From the NCBI GenBank assembly GCA_041591895.1, contig JBFHRE010000064.1, positions 1 to 14,492 on the forward strand: 14,492 nucleotides of DNA. Reading direction: 5' to 3'. Under the pieces are notes generated by a model that worked only from the letters and a program-made list of their open reading frames with translations, did not search any database and was not told the DNA's origin. The DNA comes from JBFHRE01 sp041591895 (GTDB lineage: Bacteria; Actinomycetota; Acidimicrobiia; Spongiisociales; ZC4RG35). Every line of letters begins with the position of its first letter. The stretch's first letter is position 1. Below are positions 1 through 6,823 of the stretch, one piece after another. The translations under genes and the position numbers were made by a program.

Positions 1-237
1 CCCCCCCCCCACCCCGGCGGTGAGCGATATGGTGGTGATCGCGTGGGATGGCTTCTCGAATGCCAACGAGATCGCCGCCGCTTCGGGGGCGTTGACCCAG
101 CCGGCGCCGGAGCGCCCGCGGCCGGCGGTCTGACGATCGGCCACGACAAGCAGGGGTCTGCCGACGAATTGCGCGCGTGCGACATCCTGGGTCGAGTCCA
201 CCTCGTCCAGACGCACCAACGAATAGGGTGTATCCAT
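1..237 (-). CDS. birA: Biotin--[acetyl-CoA-carboxylase] ligase, N-terminal part (truncated by window edge)
   Basis: Reading leftwards from an ATG at 237-235, the frame stays open for 79 codons to the window edge. The protein starts directly in the catalytic domain, with no helix-turn-helix, so it looks like a monofunctional ligase rather than a ligase-repressor. Visible family motifs are DEVDSTQD (residues 11-18, the conserved DST motif) and ADRQTAGRGRSGAGW (33-47), which carries the biotinyl-AMP-binding GRGR loop. Such enzymes activate biotin with ATP and attach it to the lysine of a biotin carrier domain. A suitable substrate is encoded in this window, the AMKM lysine of the gene at 1862-3598. 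The gene diverges from the carboxylase beta gene with a 52-bp gap, as birA and accD5 do in mycobacteria. A GGAG about nine bases before the ATG supports this start. The last visible codons run into a C homopolymer on the plus strand and encode Gly-Gly-Gly, which is not typical of the family and may be an assembly-end artefact. Confidence 0.88.
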   Translation of the reverse strand, partial: MDTPYSLVRLDEVDSTQDVARAQFVGRPLLVVADRQTAGRGRSGAGWVNAPEAAAISLAFEKPSHAITTISLTAGVGGG

Positions 238-277
238 CCGACCGATCTCCGAGTCCAAGCACGGAGAGCGTAGAAAG

Positions 278-285
278 AGAGGGAG
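278..285 (+). promoter_or_regulatory. Ribosome binding site deciding a TTG start
   Basis: A purine-rich AGAGGGAG lies four bases before the TTG at 290. No ATG or GTG is suitably placed, and the protein from this TTG starts at the length expected for the carboxyltransferase family, so the Shine-Dalgarno-like box supports TTG as the true start. Confidence 0.6.
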
Positions 286-289
286 CCCG

Positions 290-1840
290 TTGGGGACCGA
301 AGCACGCATCGAGCAGCTCAGGAAGCTACGCGACGACGCGCTCCACGCGGGCAGCGCCCGGGCGGTGGCCCGCCAGCACGAGCTGGGCAAACTCACCGCC
401 CGCGAACGGATCGACCTCCTCATGGACAAGGGCAGCTTCCAGGAAGTCGACATGATGGTTCGCCATCAGGCCCGGGGTTTCGGGATCGAGGGCCAGCGGC
501 CACCGGGTGACGCAGTCGTCACCGGGTGGGGAACCGTCGACGGGCGGACCGTGTTCGTGTTCGCCGAGGACTTCACGGTGTTCGGCGGAAGCCTTGGACA
601 GGCCGTCGCCGACAAGATCTGCAAGATCCTCGACATGGCGATGGACGTGGGTGCACCGGTCGTGGGATTGAAGGACTCGGGCGGAGCCCGCATCCAGGAG
701 GGTGTCGCCGCCCTCGACGGATACGGCCGGATCTTCGAACGTAATGTCAGGGCCTCGGGGGTGATCCCCCAGATCTCGGTGATCATGGGACCGTGCGCAG
801 GGGGCGCGGTCTATTCCCCGGCCATGACGGACTTCGTGTTCCAGGTGGAGAACACCTCGCACATGTTCATCACGGGCCCGGATGTCATCAAGACGGTCAC
901 CGGCGAAGAGGTGACGTTCGAGGAGTTGGGCGGGGCGATGACCCATGCCAGCAAATCCGGAGTCACCCACTTCGTGACCAGCAGCGGGGAAGCCGCGATG
1001 GAGGCCGTCCGATATCTGCTGTCGTTCCTCCCACTCAACAACATGGAGATGGCCCCGTACTTCGCCCCTGCCGACAGCCGAGACCGGGTCGAGGACTCGC
1101 TCGATTCGATCATCCCCGACTCGGCGAACCAACCGTACGACATGGTGGACGTGATCGAGAACATCCTCGACGACCACGAGTTCTTCCAGGTCCACGAGCA
1201 TTTCGCCCGCAACATCGTCGTCGGACTGGGAAGGCTCGACGGTCATGCCGTCGGCGTGGTGGCCAACCAGCCGGCATCGCTGGCCGGCACACTCGATATC
1301 GAGGCCTCCGAGAAGGCGGCCCGCTTCGTCCGGTTCTGCGACGCCTTCAACATCCCCCTCGTCACCTTCGTCGACGTGCCCGGGTTCCTTCCGGGCGTCG
1401 CCCAGGAGCACCACGGCATCATCCGCCACGGGGCGAAGCTGCTCTACGCGTTCTGTGAGGCGACCGTGCCCCGGGTGACGGTGATCACCCGCAAGGCCTA
1501 CGGAGGGGCGTACCTCGTCATGAACTCTCGGGGCATCCGGGCCGACGTCGTGTATGCGTGGCCGTCGGCGGAGATCGCCGTGATGGGCGCCCAGGGAGCG
1601 GTCAACGTGATCTTCCGGAGAGAGCTGACCAACGCCGAGGACCCGGAAAGCAAGCGTGCCGAACTCATCTCCGAGTACGAGGAACAGTTCAACAACCCCT
1701 ACCGCGCGGCCGAGTTGGGTCTCGTCGACGAGGTGATCGAGCCTCGCGAGACGAGGGCCAAGTTGATCCGTGCCCTCGACATGCTCCGCACCAAGCGGGA
1801 GGTGCTGCCGCCGCGCAAGCACGGCAACATCCCTTTGTGA
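290..1840 (+). CDS. pccB: Biotin-dependent acyl-CoA carboxylase, carboxyltransferase (beta) subunit, propionyl-CoA carboxylase type
   Basis: The 516-residue protein has the usual length and two crotonase-like halves of the PccB/AccD5/transcarboxylase 12S family. It transfers CO2 from carboxybiotin to an acyl-CoA, most likely propionyl-CoA giving (S)-methylmalonyl-CoA. The N-terminal half carries the oxyanion-hole region GPCAGGAVYSPAM (167-179). The C-terminal half carries KAYGGAYLVM (402-411) and YAWPSAEIAVMGAQGAVN (422-439), and the protein ends in the family signature KHGNIPL. From memory, the C-terminal region resembles the 12S subunit of Propionibacterium transcarboxylase at least as well as it does streptomycete PccB. 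Residue 409, matching the specificity-determining Asp422 of S. coelicolor PccB, is Leu, so a wider or different acyl-CoA range is possible. The biotin carboxylase/BCCP gene follows after about 20 bp, so the two form an operon. The methylmalonyl-CoA mutase nearby supports a propionate role. Substrate is inferred; family is secure. Confidence 0.95.
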   Translation: MGTEARIEQLRKLRDDALHAGSARAVARQHELGKLTARERIDLLMDKGSFQEVDMMVRHQARGFGIEGQRPPGDAVVTGWGTVDGRTVFVFAEDFTVFGGSLGQAVADKICKILDMAMDVGAPVVGLKDSGGARIQEGVAALDGYGRIFERNVRASGVIPQISVIMGPCAGGAVYSPAMTDFVFQVENTSHMFITGPDVIKTVTGEEVTFEELGGAMTHASKSGVTHFVTSSGEAAMEAVRYLLSFLPLNNMEMAPYFAPADSRDRVEDSLDSIIPDSANQPYDMVDVIENILDDHEFFQVHEHFARNIVVGLGRLDGHAVGVVANQPASLAGTLDIEASEKAARFVRFCDAFNIPLVTFVDVPGFLPGVAQEHHGIIRHGAKLLYAFCEATVPRVTVITRKAYGGAYLVMNSRGIRADVVYAWPSAEIAVMGAQGAVNVIFRRELTNAEDPESKRAELISEYEEQFNNPYRAAELGLVDEVIEPRETRAKLIRALDMLRTKREVLPPRKHGNIPL

Positions 1841-1849
1841 GGCACCCCT

Positions 1850-1853
1850 AGGA
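1850..1853 (+). promoter_or_regulatory. Ribosome binding site deciding the carboxylase alpha start
   Basis: AGGA lies eight bases before the ATG at 1862. An earlier in-frame ATG at 1853 overlaps this box and would add only Met-Pro-Ala. The protein from 1862 begins MLESVLVANRGEIA, the usual beginning of biotin carboxylases, so 1862 is preferred. A TGAGG about ten bases before 1853 keeps the earlier start possible. Confidence 0.5.
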
Positions 1854-1861
1854 TGCCCGCC

Positions 1862-3598
1862 ATGCTCGAGTCCGTCCTGGTCGCAAACCGAGGTGAGATC
1901 GCGGTTCGCGTGATCCGCTCGGCTCGTGAGATGGGCATGCGCACGATCGCCGTGTACTCCGAACTCGATCGCGACGCCCTCCATGCTCGGTTGGCCGACG
2001 AGGCGTGGAACATCGGCGGCGCTCCGGCGTCCGACTCCTACCTTCGGATGGAGAAAGTCCTCGAGGTGGCCCGCGAATCCAAAGCAGCGGCCATCCACCC
2101 CGGCTACGGATTCCTCAGCGAGAACGGAGAGTTCGCCCGCAAGGTCACAGAAGCCGGAATCGCGTGGGTCGGCCCCCCTCCGGAAGCGATCGCCACGATG
2201 GGCGACAAGATCTCATCTCGCCGGGCAGCCATCAAGGCAGGCGCTCCGACCGTCCCTGGAACCACCGATCCTTCCGAGTCGGTCGAGGAGATTCTCGAGA
2301 TCGCCGAGGAGTTCGGGTATCCGGTGGCGATCAAGGCGGCACACGGCGGCGGCGGAAAAGGTCTCCGGGTCGTCTGGTCGGCGTCCGAAGTGGCGGATGC
2401 CTTCGACGGCGCCCGCCGCGAGGCACAGGCCTATTTCGGCAACGCCGAGGTGTACGTCGAAAAGTACATCGAGCGGCCCCGTCACGTCGAGGCGCAGATC
2501 ATCTTCGACAAACACGGAAACGGCGTCTTCCTCGGCGAGCGGGACTGCTCGGTCCAGAGACGCCACCAGAAGCTGGTGGAGGAAACCCCATCCCCGTCGA
2601 TGACTCCGGAGATCAGAGTGCGATTCGCCGAAGCGGCGCTCTCGGTGGCTCGCTCCTGCGGATACGAGAACGCAGGCACGGTCGAGTTCCTGCTCGACCA
2701 ACAGGGAGAGTTCTATTTCCTCGAGATGAACACCCGGCTTCAGGTGGAGCACACCGTCACCGAGATGGTCACCGGCATCGACCTGGTCCGCGAACAGCTC
2801 CGGGTGGCCGCCGGCGATCGACTCTCCTTCACCAGCGTCGAACCTCGAGGCCACGCGATCGAACTCCGCATCAACGCCGAGGACCCGTTCAGCGGTTTCG
2901 TTCCCAGCCCGGGTCGGATCACCGAGTACCGCGAGCCGGCCGGATATGGAGTGCGCGTGGACGGATGGGTGGAGCCGGGCACGAACGTCAGCCAGTACTA
3001 CGACAACCTCCTCGCCAAGTTGGTGGTCTGGGGACGCGATCGAGAAGAGGCGATCCAGCGGGCTCAACGGGCACTGACCGAATACAGCGTGCACGGGGTG
3101 GCGACCACGATCCCCGCTCACCAGCAGGTGCTTGCCCACCCCGACTTCGTCGAAAACCGCCACCACACCAGGTGGATGGAAACCGAACTCGTCCTCGAAA
3201 AGGCGGAGCCGGACCCGGGGCCAACGCTGCCCGAGGAGGAGGCGGTTTCGAGACGAACGATGACGGTCGAGATCGGCGGGAGGCGATTCGAGGTTTCCTT
3301 CTGGGCTCCGGAGCCCGAGGCCGCAACCGGGACCGTGCGCCGTCGCGCACCGAAGCTCGAACGCAAGGCTCCGATCGGTTCGGCAGACGGGATCGTCACG
3401 GCCCCGATGCAGGGCACCATCGTCAAAGTGTCGGTCAAGGCGGGCGACACCGTGGAAGCCGATCAATCGATCTGCGTGCTCGAGGCCATGAAGATGGAGA
3501 ACGAGGTCAAGGCGCCGGGGCCGGGAGCGGTGGTCGATCTTCGGGTGCAGCCGGGGGACACGGTGGCCGCCGGCGACGTGATCGCGGTGATCAAGTAG
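1862..3598 (+). CDS. pccA: Acyl-CoA carboxylase alpha subunit: biotin carboxylase plus biotin carboxyl carrier domain
   Basis: The 578-residue protein (581 from the alternative ATG at 1853) matches the length of actinobacterial AccA3-type subunits. It carboxylates its own biotin with ATP and bicarbonate and feeds the beta subunit encoded just upstream. Order of domains: biotin carboxylase N-domain starting VLVANRGEIAVRV; ATP-grasp with the glycine-rich loop HGGGGKG (161-167); catalytic EMNTRLQVEH (288-297); C-terminal biotin carboxylase lobe to about residue 440; a charged, proline-rich linker; and a biotinyl domain with EAMKMENE, in which Lys544 is the expected biotin site. The frame ends in the usual short beta strand (GDVIAVIK). 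The same subunit type serves several beta subunits in other actinobacteria, so it may not be dedicated to propionyl-CoA. Part of its 3' end is echoed about 92 bp downstream in the spacer (see repeats). Confidence 0.95.
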   Translation: MLESVLVANRGEIAVRVIRSAREMGMRTIAVYSELDRDALHARLADEAWNIGGAPASDSYLRMEKVLEVARESKAAAIHPGYGFLSENGEFARKVTEAGIAWVGPPPEAIATMGDKISSRRAAIKAGAPTVPGTTDPSESVEEILEIAEEFGYPVAIKAAHGGGGKGLRVVWSASEVADAFDGARREAQAYFGNAEVYVEKYIERPRHVEAQIIFDKHGNGVFLGERDCSVQRRHQKLVEETPSPSMTPEIRVRFAEAALSVARSCGYENAGTVEFLLDQQGEFYFLEMNTRLQVEHTVTEMVTGIDLVREQLRVAAGDRLSFTSVEPRGHAIELRINAEDPFSGFVPSPGRITEYREPAGYGVRVDGWVEPGTNVSQYYDNLLAKLVVWGRDREEAIQRAQRALTEYSVHGVATTIPAHQQVLAHPDFVENRHHTRWMETELVLEKAEPDPGPTLPEEEAVSRRTMTVEIGGRRFEVSFWAPEPEAATGTVRRRAPKLERKAPIGSADGIVTAPMQGTIVKVSVKAGDTVEADQSICVLEAMKMENEVKAPGPGAVVDLRVQPGDTVAAGDVIAVIK

Positions 3599-3626
3599 TC
3601 CGCTGCCGGCTACCAGCTACCAGCTA
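3589..3626 (+). repeat. Direct repeat copy 1, spanning the carboxylase alpha stop codon
   Basis: This 38-bp block starts at GATCAAGTAG, in the last codons and stop of the upstream gene, and runs into the first heptamer array. It aligns without gaps to 3681-3718 with 31 of 38 identical bases by hand count. The offset is 92 bp. Confidence 0.7.
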
Positions 3627-3629
3627 CCC
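3609..3629 (+). repeat. Heptamer array A (GCTACCA x3)
   Basis: Three consecutive seven-base units: GCTACCA, GCTACCA and GCTACCC. They begin ten bases after the carboxylase alpha stop codon. Part of a set of related heptamer arrays in this spacer. Confidence 0.8.
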
Positions 3630-3680
3630 GGCCACATGATCGGGCTGGACACAGACAGCAAAGAAGCTGGCGGTGACGGC

Positions 3681-3718
3681 GATCAAATAGTCAGCTGTCA
3701 GCTTCCAGCTTCCAGCTG
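3681..3718 (+). repeat. Direct repeat copy 2, echo of the carboxylase alpha 3' end
   Basis: Second copy of the 38-bp block at 3589-3626. Read in the corresponding frame, the bases just before and within it give Leu-Ala-Val-Thr-Ala-Ile-Lys-stop, similar to the true gene ending Val-Ile-Ala-Val-Ile-Lys-stop. It therefore looks like a duplicated gene end rather than chance similarity. Confidence 0.65.
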
Positions 3719-3721
3719 AGC
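3694..3721 (+). repeat. Heptamer array B (GCTTCCA type, four units)
   Basis: Four consecutive units: GCTGTCA, GCTTCCA, GCTTCCA and GCTGAGC. The unit is related to array A (GCTACCA) and is the reverse complement of the TGGNNGC units in array C, so RNA from B and C could pair. Confidence 0.75.
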
Positions 3722-3739
3722 AGGCTGGAGACAGGCACC

Positions 3740-3774
3740 TGGCGGCTGGCGACTGGCAGCTGGAGGCAGGCGAC
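3740..3774 (-). repeat. Heptamer array C, opposite orientation (TGGCGAC type, five units)
   Basis: Five consecutive units on the plus strand: TGGCGGC, TGGCGAC, TGGCAGC, TGGAGGC and AGGCGAC. Read on the minus strand they resemble arrays A and B, for example GCTGCCA and GCCTCCA. Arrays B and C therefore form an imperfect inverted pair directly before the hairpin at 3775-3799. Confidence 0.75.
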
Positions 3775-3799
3775 GATGGCCGGCCTGCGGCCGGCCATC
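3775..3799. terminator. Perfect hairpin between convergent genes, likely bidirectional terminator
   Basis: GATGGCCGGCC and GGCCGGCCATC form a perfect 11-bp stem around a three-base TGC loop. It lies between two converging transcription units, and its right arm runs into the TGA stop codon of the minus-strand reductase gene. No clear U tract follows on either strand, so intrinsic termination is inferred from position and stem strength; actinobacterial terminators often lack long U runs. Confidence 0.6.
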
Positions 3800-5153
3800 A
3801 TTCGGCGGCGTCGGTGATGCTCTCCGAGAGGCTGGGGTGGACCATCAAGGTCTCCACCAATGTGGAAACGGTGACCCGGGCTTGGACCGCCAGGGCGATG
3901 ATCCCGATGAGCTCCGATGCCCGGTGGCCGACGATGCTGCCCCCCAACACCACGCCGGTGGTCGGGTCCGAAACGACTTTCACGAATCCCCGGGTGTACC
4001 CCTGGAGAACCGAGCGGGCATTGGAGGCGAACGGGACCTTGGTCGTCCGCACCTTGCGTCCCTCGGCGGCCGCCTGGACTTCTTCGAGGCCGACCGAGGC
4101 GATCTCCGGTTGGGTGAAGACGGCCTGCGTCACCTTCGAATAGTCGATCGGTGTGACCGGCAGGCCCATCGCGTGCCGGGCGATCTTCCGACCCTGCATC
4201 GAAGCCACCGAGGACAGGGGCAACTGACCTGTGCAGTCCCCGGCGGCGTAGATGTGCGGCTGCGACGAACGCTGGAACTCATCGACCGTCACGAATCCTC
4301 CCTCGGTCGACACTCCGGCGTCGTCGAGACCGATTCCCTCGGTCAGGGCCACCGAACCGATCGCCAGCAACACATGACTCCCCCGGATCTTGCGCCCGTC
4401 GTCGCACAGGACGACGACCCCATCCCCGCCCACCTCGACGCTCTCCGCCCGCGCCCCCATCACCAACTGGACGCCTCGCTCGAGAAAGTCGTCCTGGAGC
4501 ACGGCGGCGACCTCCGGGTCCCGATGTGGAAGGATGTGCTGGCGGGACACGACCAGCACCACCTGTGATCCGAGCGCCCGAAAGATGTGGACGAACTCGA
4601 CTCCGGTCACCCCCGACCCGACCACGATCAGGCGCTCGGGAAGCGAGCCGAGGTCGTAGGCGTCCCTGGTCGTGAGCACCCGGTTGCCGTCGACTACGGC
4701 CCAATCCGGGACACGGGGATCGGACCCGGTCGAGATGAGGGCTTTGTCGAAGGTCCTTTCTACGACTCCGTCTTCTGTGTCGACTCGGACTCGGTTGGGA
4801 CCGGTGAACGATCCGGTTCCGTGAAGGATCTCGACGCTCTGGGATTCGAGCATCCCGGTCCACGAGCGGTTGATGTCGCCGGAGATGGTCTGGATCCTCT
4901 CGGCAAGTTCATCGAGGTCGACCAGGCTCTCCATGCCGGTCAGTCCGAACTTGGCGGCGTTGCGGATCGAGTCGATCCGGATCGCGGTGGCGGCCATCGT
5001 CTTGGACGGGATGCAATCCCACAGGTGGGCGGCGCCACCGACGATCGACCGCTCGACGAGGGTCACCTGGGCGCCGAGGCTGGCAGCCTGCGTGGCGGCA
5101 GCGATACCGGCCGGGCCTCCACCCAGCACGAGAAATCGAAGTGGTTCGGACAC
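3798..5153 (-). CDS. lpdA: LpdA-type FAD-dependent NAD(P)H:quinone reductase (flavoprotein disulfide reductase family, one redox Cys missing)
   Basis: The 451-residue protein has the two-dinucleotide-fold layout of lipoamide dehydrogenases. The FAD-binding GGGPAG is at 11-16, the NAD(P)-binding GSGVTGVEF at 179-187, the second FAD motif IYAAGDCTG at 301-309, and the dimerisation domain follows to the end. The active-site segment reads GGAAHLWDCIPSKT (39-52). The second cysteine (Cys47) is present, but Ala42 replaces the first, so no redox disulfide can form. M. tuberculosis LpdA (Rv3303c) has the same change and is an NAD(P)H:quinone reductase; the local sequence and the central region recall it strongly. 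Unlike that protein as I remember it, the C-terminal His439 and Glu444 (VHPSLSE) are kept. The start is GTG with no strong ribosome site. The gene lies 33 bp downstream of the mutase and is probably co-transcribed with it. A true lipoamide dehydrogenase is unlikely. Confidence 0.88.
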   Translation of the reverse strand: MSEPLRFLVLGGGPAGIAAATQAASLGAQVTLVERSIVGGAAHLWDCIPSKTMAATAIRIDSIRNAAKFGLTGMESLVDLDELAERIQTISGDINRSWTGMLESQSVEILHGTGSFTGPNRVRVDTEDGVVERTFDKALISTGSDPRVPDWAVVDGNRVLTTRDAYDLGSLPERLIVVGSGVTGVEFVHIFRALGSQVVLVVSRQHILPHRDPEVAAVLQDDFLERGVQLVMGARAESVEVGGDGVVVLCDDGRKIRGSHVLLAIGSVALTEGIGLDDAGVSTEGGFVTVDEFQRSSQPHIYAAGDCTGQLPLSSVASMQGRKIARHAMGLPVTPIDYSKVTQAVFTQPEIASVGLEEVQAAAEGRKVRTTKVPFASNARSVLQGYTRGFVKVVSDPTTGVVLGGSIVGHRASELIGIIALAVQARVTVSTLVETLMVHPSLSESITDAAE

Positions 5154-5186
5154 GAGGTGGGATGGTAGAGGCGCCGTATCGCCTGC

Positions 5187-6746
5187 TCAGCCCTTGTGGC
5201 TGCCGAACACCTCGCGCAGGGCGTCCGACACCTCTCCGACCGTGGCGCCGGCCAGCAACGCCGACCTGATCGGATAGAGGAGATTCCCCGTTCCGGCGGC
5301 AATCCTGGACACCTCGCTCAGCAGGCGCTCCACAGGAGCGGAGTCCCTCCCGGCCCTCCAAGCCCGAACCCGGTCCTTTTGACCCTCTTCGAGAGCAGGG
5401 TCCACCTTGAGGACCGGGACCCCATCACCATCACCATCGACGAATCGGTTCACGCCGACCACCACCGAGTCTCCGGCGGCCTGGCGCCGGGCCTCGGTGT
5501 AGGCGGCGTCTTCGATCTGGCTCTGCATGAACCCGGCTTCGATGGCTTCCACCGCCCCGCCGAGCGCCTCCACACGCTCGATCAGGCCGACGGCGGCCGC
5601 CTCGATTTCGTCCGTGAGCGTCTCCATGAAGTAGGACCCACCCCAGGGGTCGACGGTGGCGGTGAGGCCCGACTCGTAGGCGAGCACCTGCTGGGTGCGA
5701 AGCGCGAGGCGGGCCGATTCCTCGGTGGGAAGTCCGAGCGCTTCGTCGAACGAGTTGGTGTGAAGCGACTGCGTGCCGCCCATGACGGCCGCAAGCGCCT
5801 GGACCGTGGTGCGAACCACGTTGGTGAGTGGTTGCTGGGCGGTGAGCGTTGAGCCGGCGGTCTGAGTGTGAAAGCGCATCGCCCAGGACTTCGCGTCACG
5901 GGCCTGGACGTCGTCGCGCATGAACCGGGCCCAGATTCGCCGGGCCGCCCGGAACTTGGCCACCTCCTCGAACAGGTGGTTGTGCGAGTTCCAGAAGAAC
6001 GAGAGCCGGGGGCCGAAGACATCCACATCGAGACCGGCGTCGACCGCCGCTCGAACGTAGGCCATTCCGTTGGCGATCGTGAATGCGAGCTCCTGAGCGG
6101 CCGTCGAACCCGCCTCGCGGATGTGATATCCCGAGATGGAGATCGTGTTCCAGTTCGGCAACTCGGCTGCGGCGTATTCGAAGAGGTCGGTGACGAGCCG
6201 CATCGAGGGGGCCGGCGGGTAGATGTAGGTGCCACGGGCCACGTACTCCTTGAGGATGTCGTTCTGCACCGTTCCCCGAATCCGGTCGGCGGTCGCACCC
6301 TGCTCCTCGGCCACGATCTGGTACAGCAGGAGCAAGATGGCCGCGGTCGAGTTGATCGTCATCGAGGTGGAGACGTCGCCCATCGGAATCCCGGCGAACA
6401 ACCTCCGCATGTCGTCGATCGAATCGATTGCCACCCCGACCTTGCCCACCTCGCCCTCGGCGAGCGGGTGATCGGAGTCGAGTCCCATCTGCGTGGGGAG
6501 GTCGAACGCCACCGAAAGCCCGGTCTGGCCGGCGGCGAGAAGGGACCGAAAGCGCTCGTTGGTCTCGTCGGCCGATCCGTACCCGGCGTACTGCCTCATC
6601 GTCCAGGGGCGACCCCGATACATCGTGGGGTAGGGACCGCGCGTGAACGGGAACTCCCCCGGATTGCCGATCTTTTCCGGATCCGGAACCGTGTCGTAGA
6701 CCGTCTGAATCTCGACACCGGAGGACGTGCGTTCGTGTTGGCTCAT
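5187..6746 (-). CDS. mcmA1: Methylmalonyl-CoA mutase, catalytic (large) subunit lacking the B12-binding domain
   Basis: The 519-residue protein covers the TIM-barrel substrate domain of acyl-CoA mutases and stops where the cobalamin-binding domain would begin in full-length (over 700-residue) enzymes. It should therefore work with a separate small B12 subunit. The partner is not encoded here. Counted against Propionibacterium MutB, the offset is a constant 36 residues. Tyr53 matches Tyr89 (TMRQYAGYG), Arg171 matches the carboxylate-binding Arg207 (EYVARGTYIYPP), and Tyr207-His208 match Tyr243-His244 (SISGYHIREAG). Keeping both Tyr89 and Arg207 argues for methylmalonyl-CoA (or ethylmalonyl-CoA) and against isobutyryl- or 2-hydroxyisobutyryl-CoA mutase, which change the Tyr. 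The role would be methylmalonyl-CoA to succinyl-CoA, completing propionate assimilation with the carboxylase. The ATG has a TANNNT box nine bases upstream and no Shine-Dalgarno site, suggesting a leaderless or near-leaderless mRNA. Confidence 0.92.
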   Translation of the reverse strand: MSQHERTSSGVEIQTVYDTVPDPEKIGNPGEFPFTRGPYPTMYRGRPWTMRQYAGYGSADETNERFRSLLAAGQTGLSVAFDLPTQMGLDSDHPLAEGEVGKVGVAIDSIDDMRRLFAGIPMGDVSTSMTINSTAAILLLLYQIVAEEQGATADRIRGTVQNDILKEYVARGTYIYPPAPSMRLVTDLFEYAAAELPNWNTISISGYHIREAGSTAAQELAFTIANGMAYVRAAVDAGLDVDVFGPRLSFFWNSHNHLFEEVAKFRAARRIWARFMRDDVQARDAKSWAMRFHTQTAGSTLTAQQPLTNVVRTTVQALAAVMGGTQSLHTNSFDEALGLPTEESARLALRTQQVLAYESGLTATVDPWGGSYFMETLTDEIEAAAVGLIERVEALGGAVEAIEAGFMQSQIEDAAYTEARRQAAGDSVVVGVNRFVDGDGDGVPVLKVDPALEEGQKDRVRAWRAGRDSAPVERLLSEVSRIAAGTGNLLYPIRSALLAGATVGEVSDALREVFGSHKG

Positions 6747-6754
6747 TCGTCGGA

Positions 6755-6761
6755 TAACCTA
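6755..6761. promoter_or_regulatory. Overlapping divergent -10 elements (bidirectional promoter) between mutase and PBP genes
   Basis: The seven bases TAACCTA read as TAACCT on the plus strand and TAGGTT on the minus strand, both fitting the TANNNT -10 pattern. On the minus side the box is nine bases before the mutase ATG. On the plus side it is seven bases before an ATG at 6768 that opens a 24-codon ORF ending at 6842, overlapping the PBP start at 6824 in another frame. No good -35 hexamer is seen either way. This is a pattern-based call without direct evidence of transcription. Confidence 0.45.
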
Positions 6762-6823
6762 GTGCCGATGCCTACCGGCCGATCGTCGCCCGGCACCCCC
6801 CATCCACCAACCGCGGTCGCTCC

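Noticed and set aside
43..455. Short plus-strand frames before and at the start of the carboxyltransferase
   Set aside because: The first is antisense to birA and the second is out of frame with the carboxyltransferase; neither shows a ribosome site or motif.
326..2098. Long 590-codon open frame on the minus strand opposite the carboxylase genes
   Set aside because: It is antisense to two clearly recognised genes, its translation is His/Asp/Gly-rich and without motifs, and long antisense frames are expected in G+C-rich DNA.
2005..3639. 544-codon plus-strand frame overlapping the carboxylase alpha gene
   Set aside because: Arg/Gly-rich out-of-frame reading of a gene with intact catalytic and biotin motifs in the true frame.
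3609..3774. CRISPR-like array
   Set aside because: Units are only seven bases, contiguous and degenerate, with no unique spacers and no cas genes.
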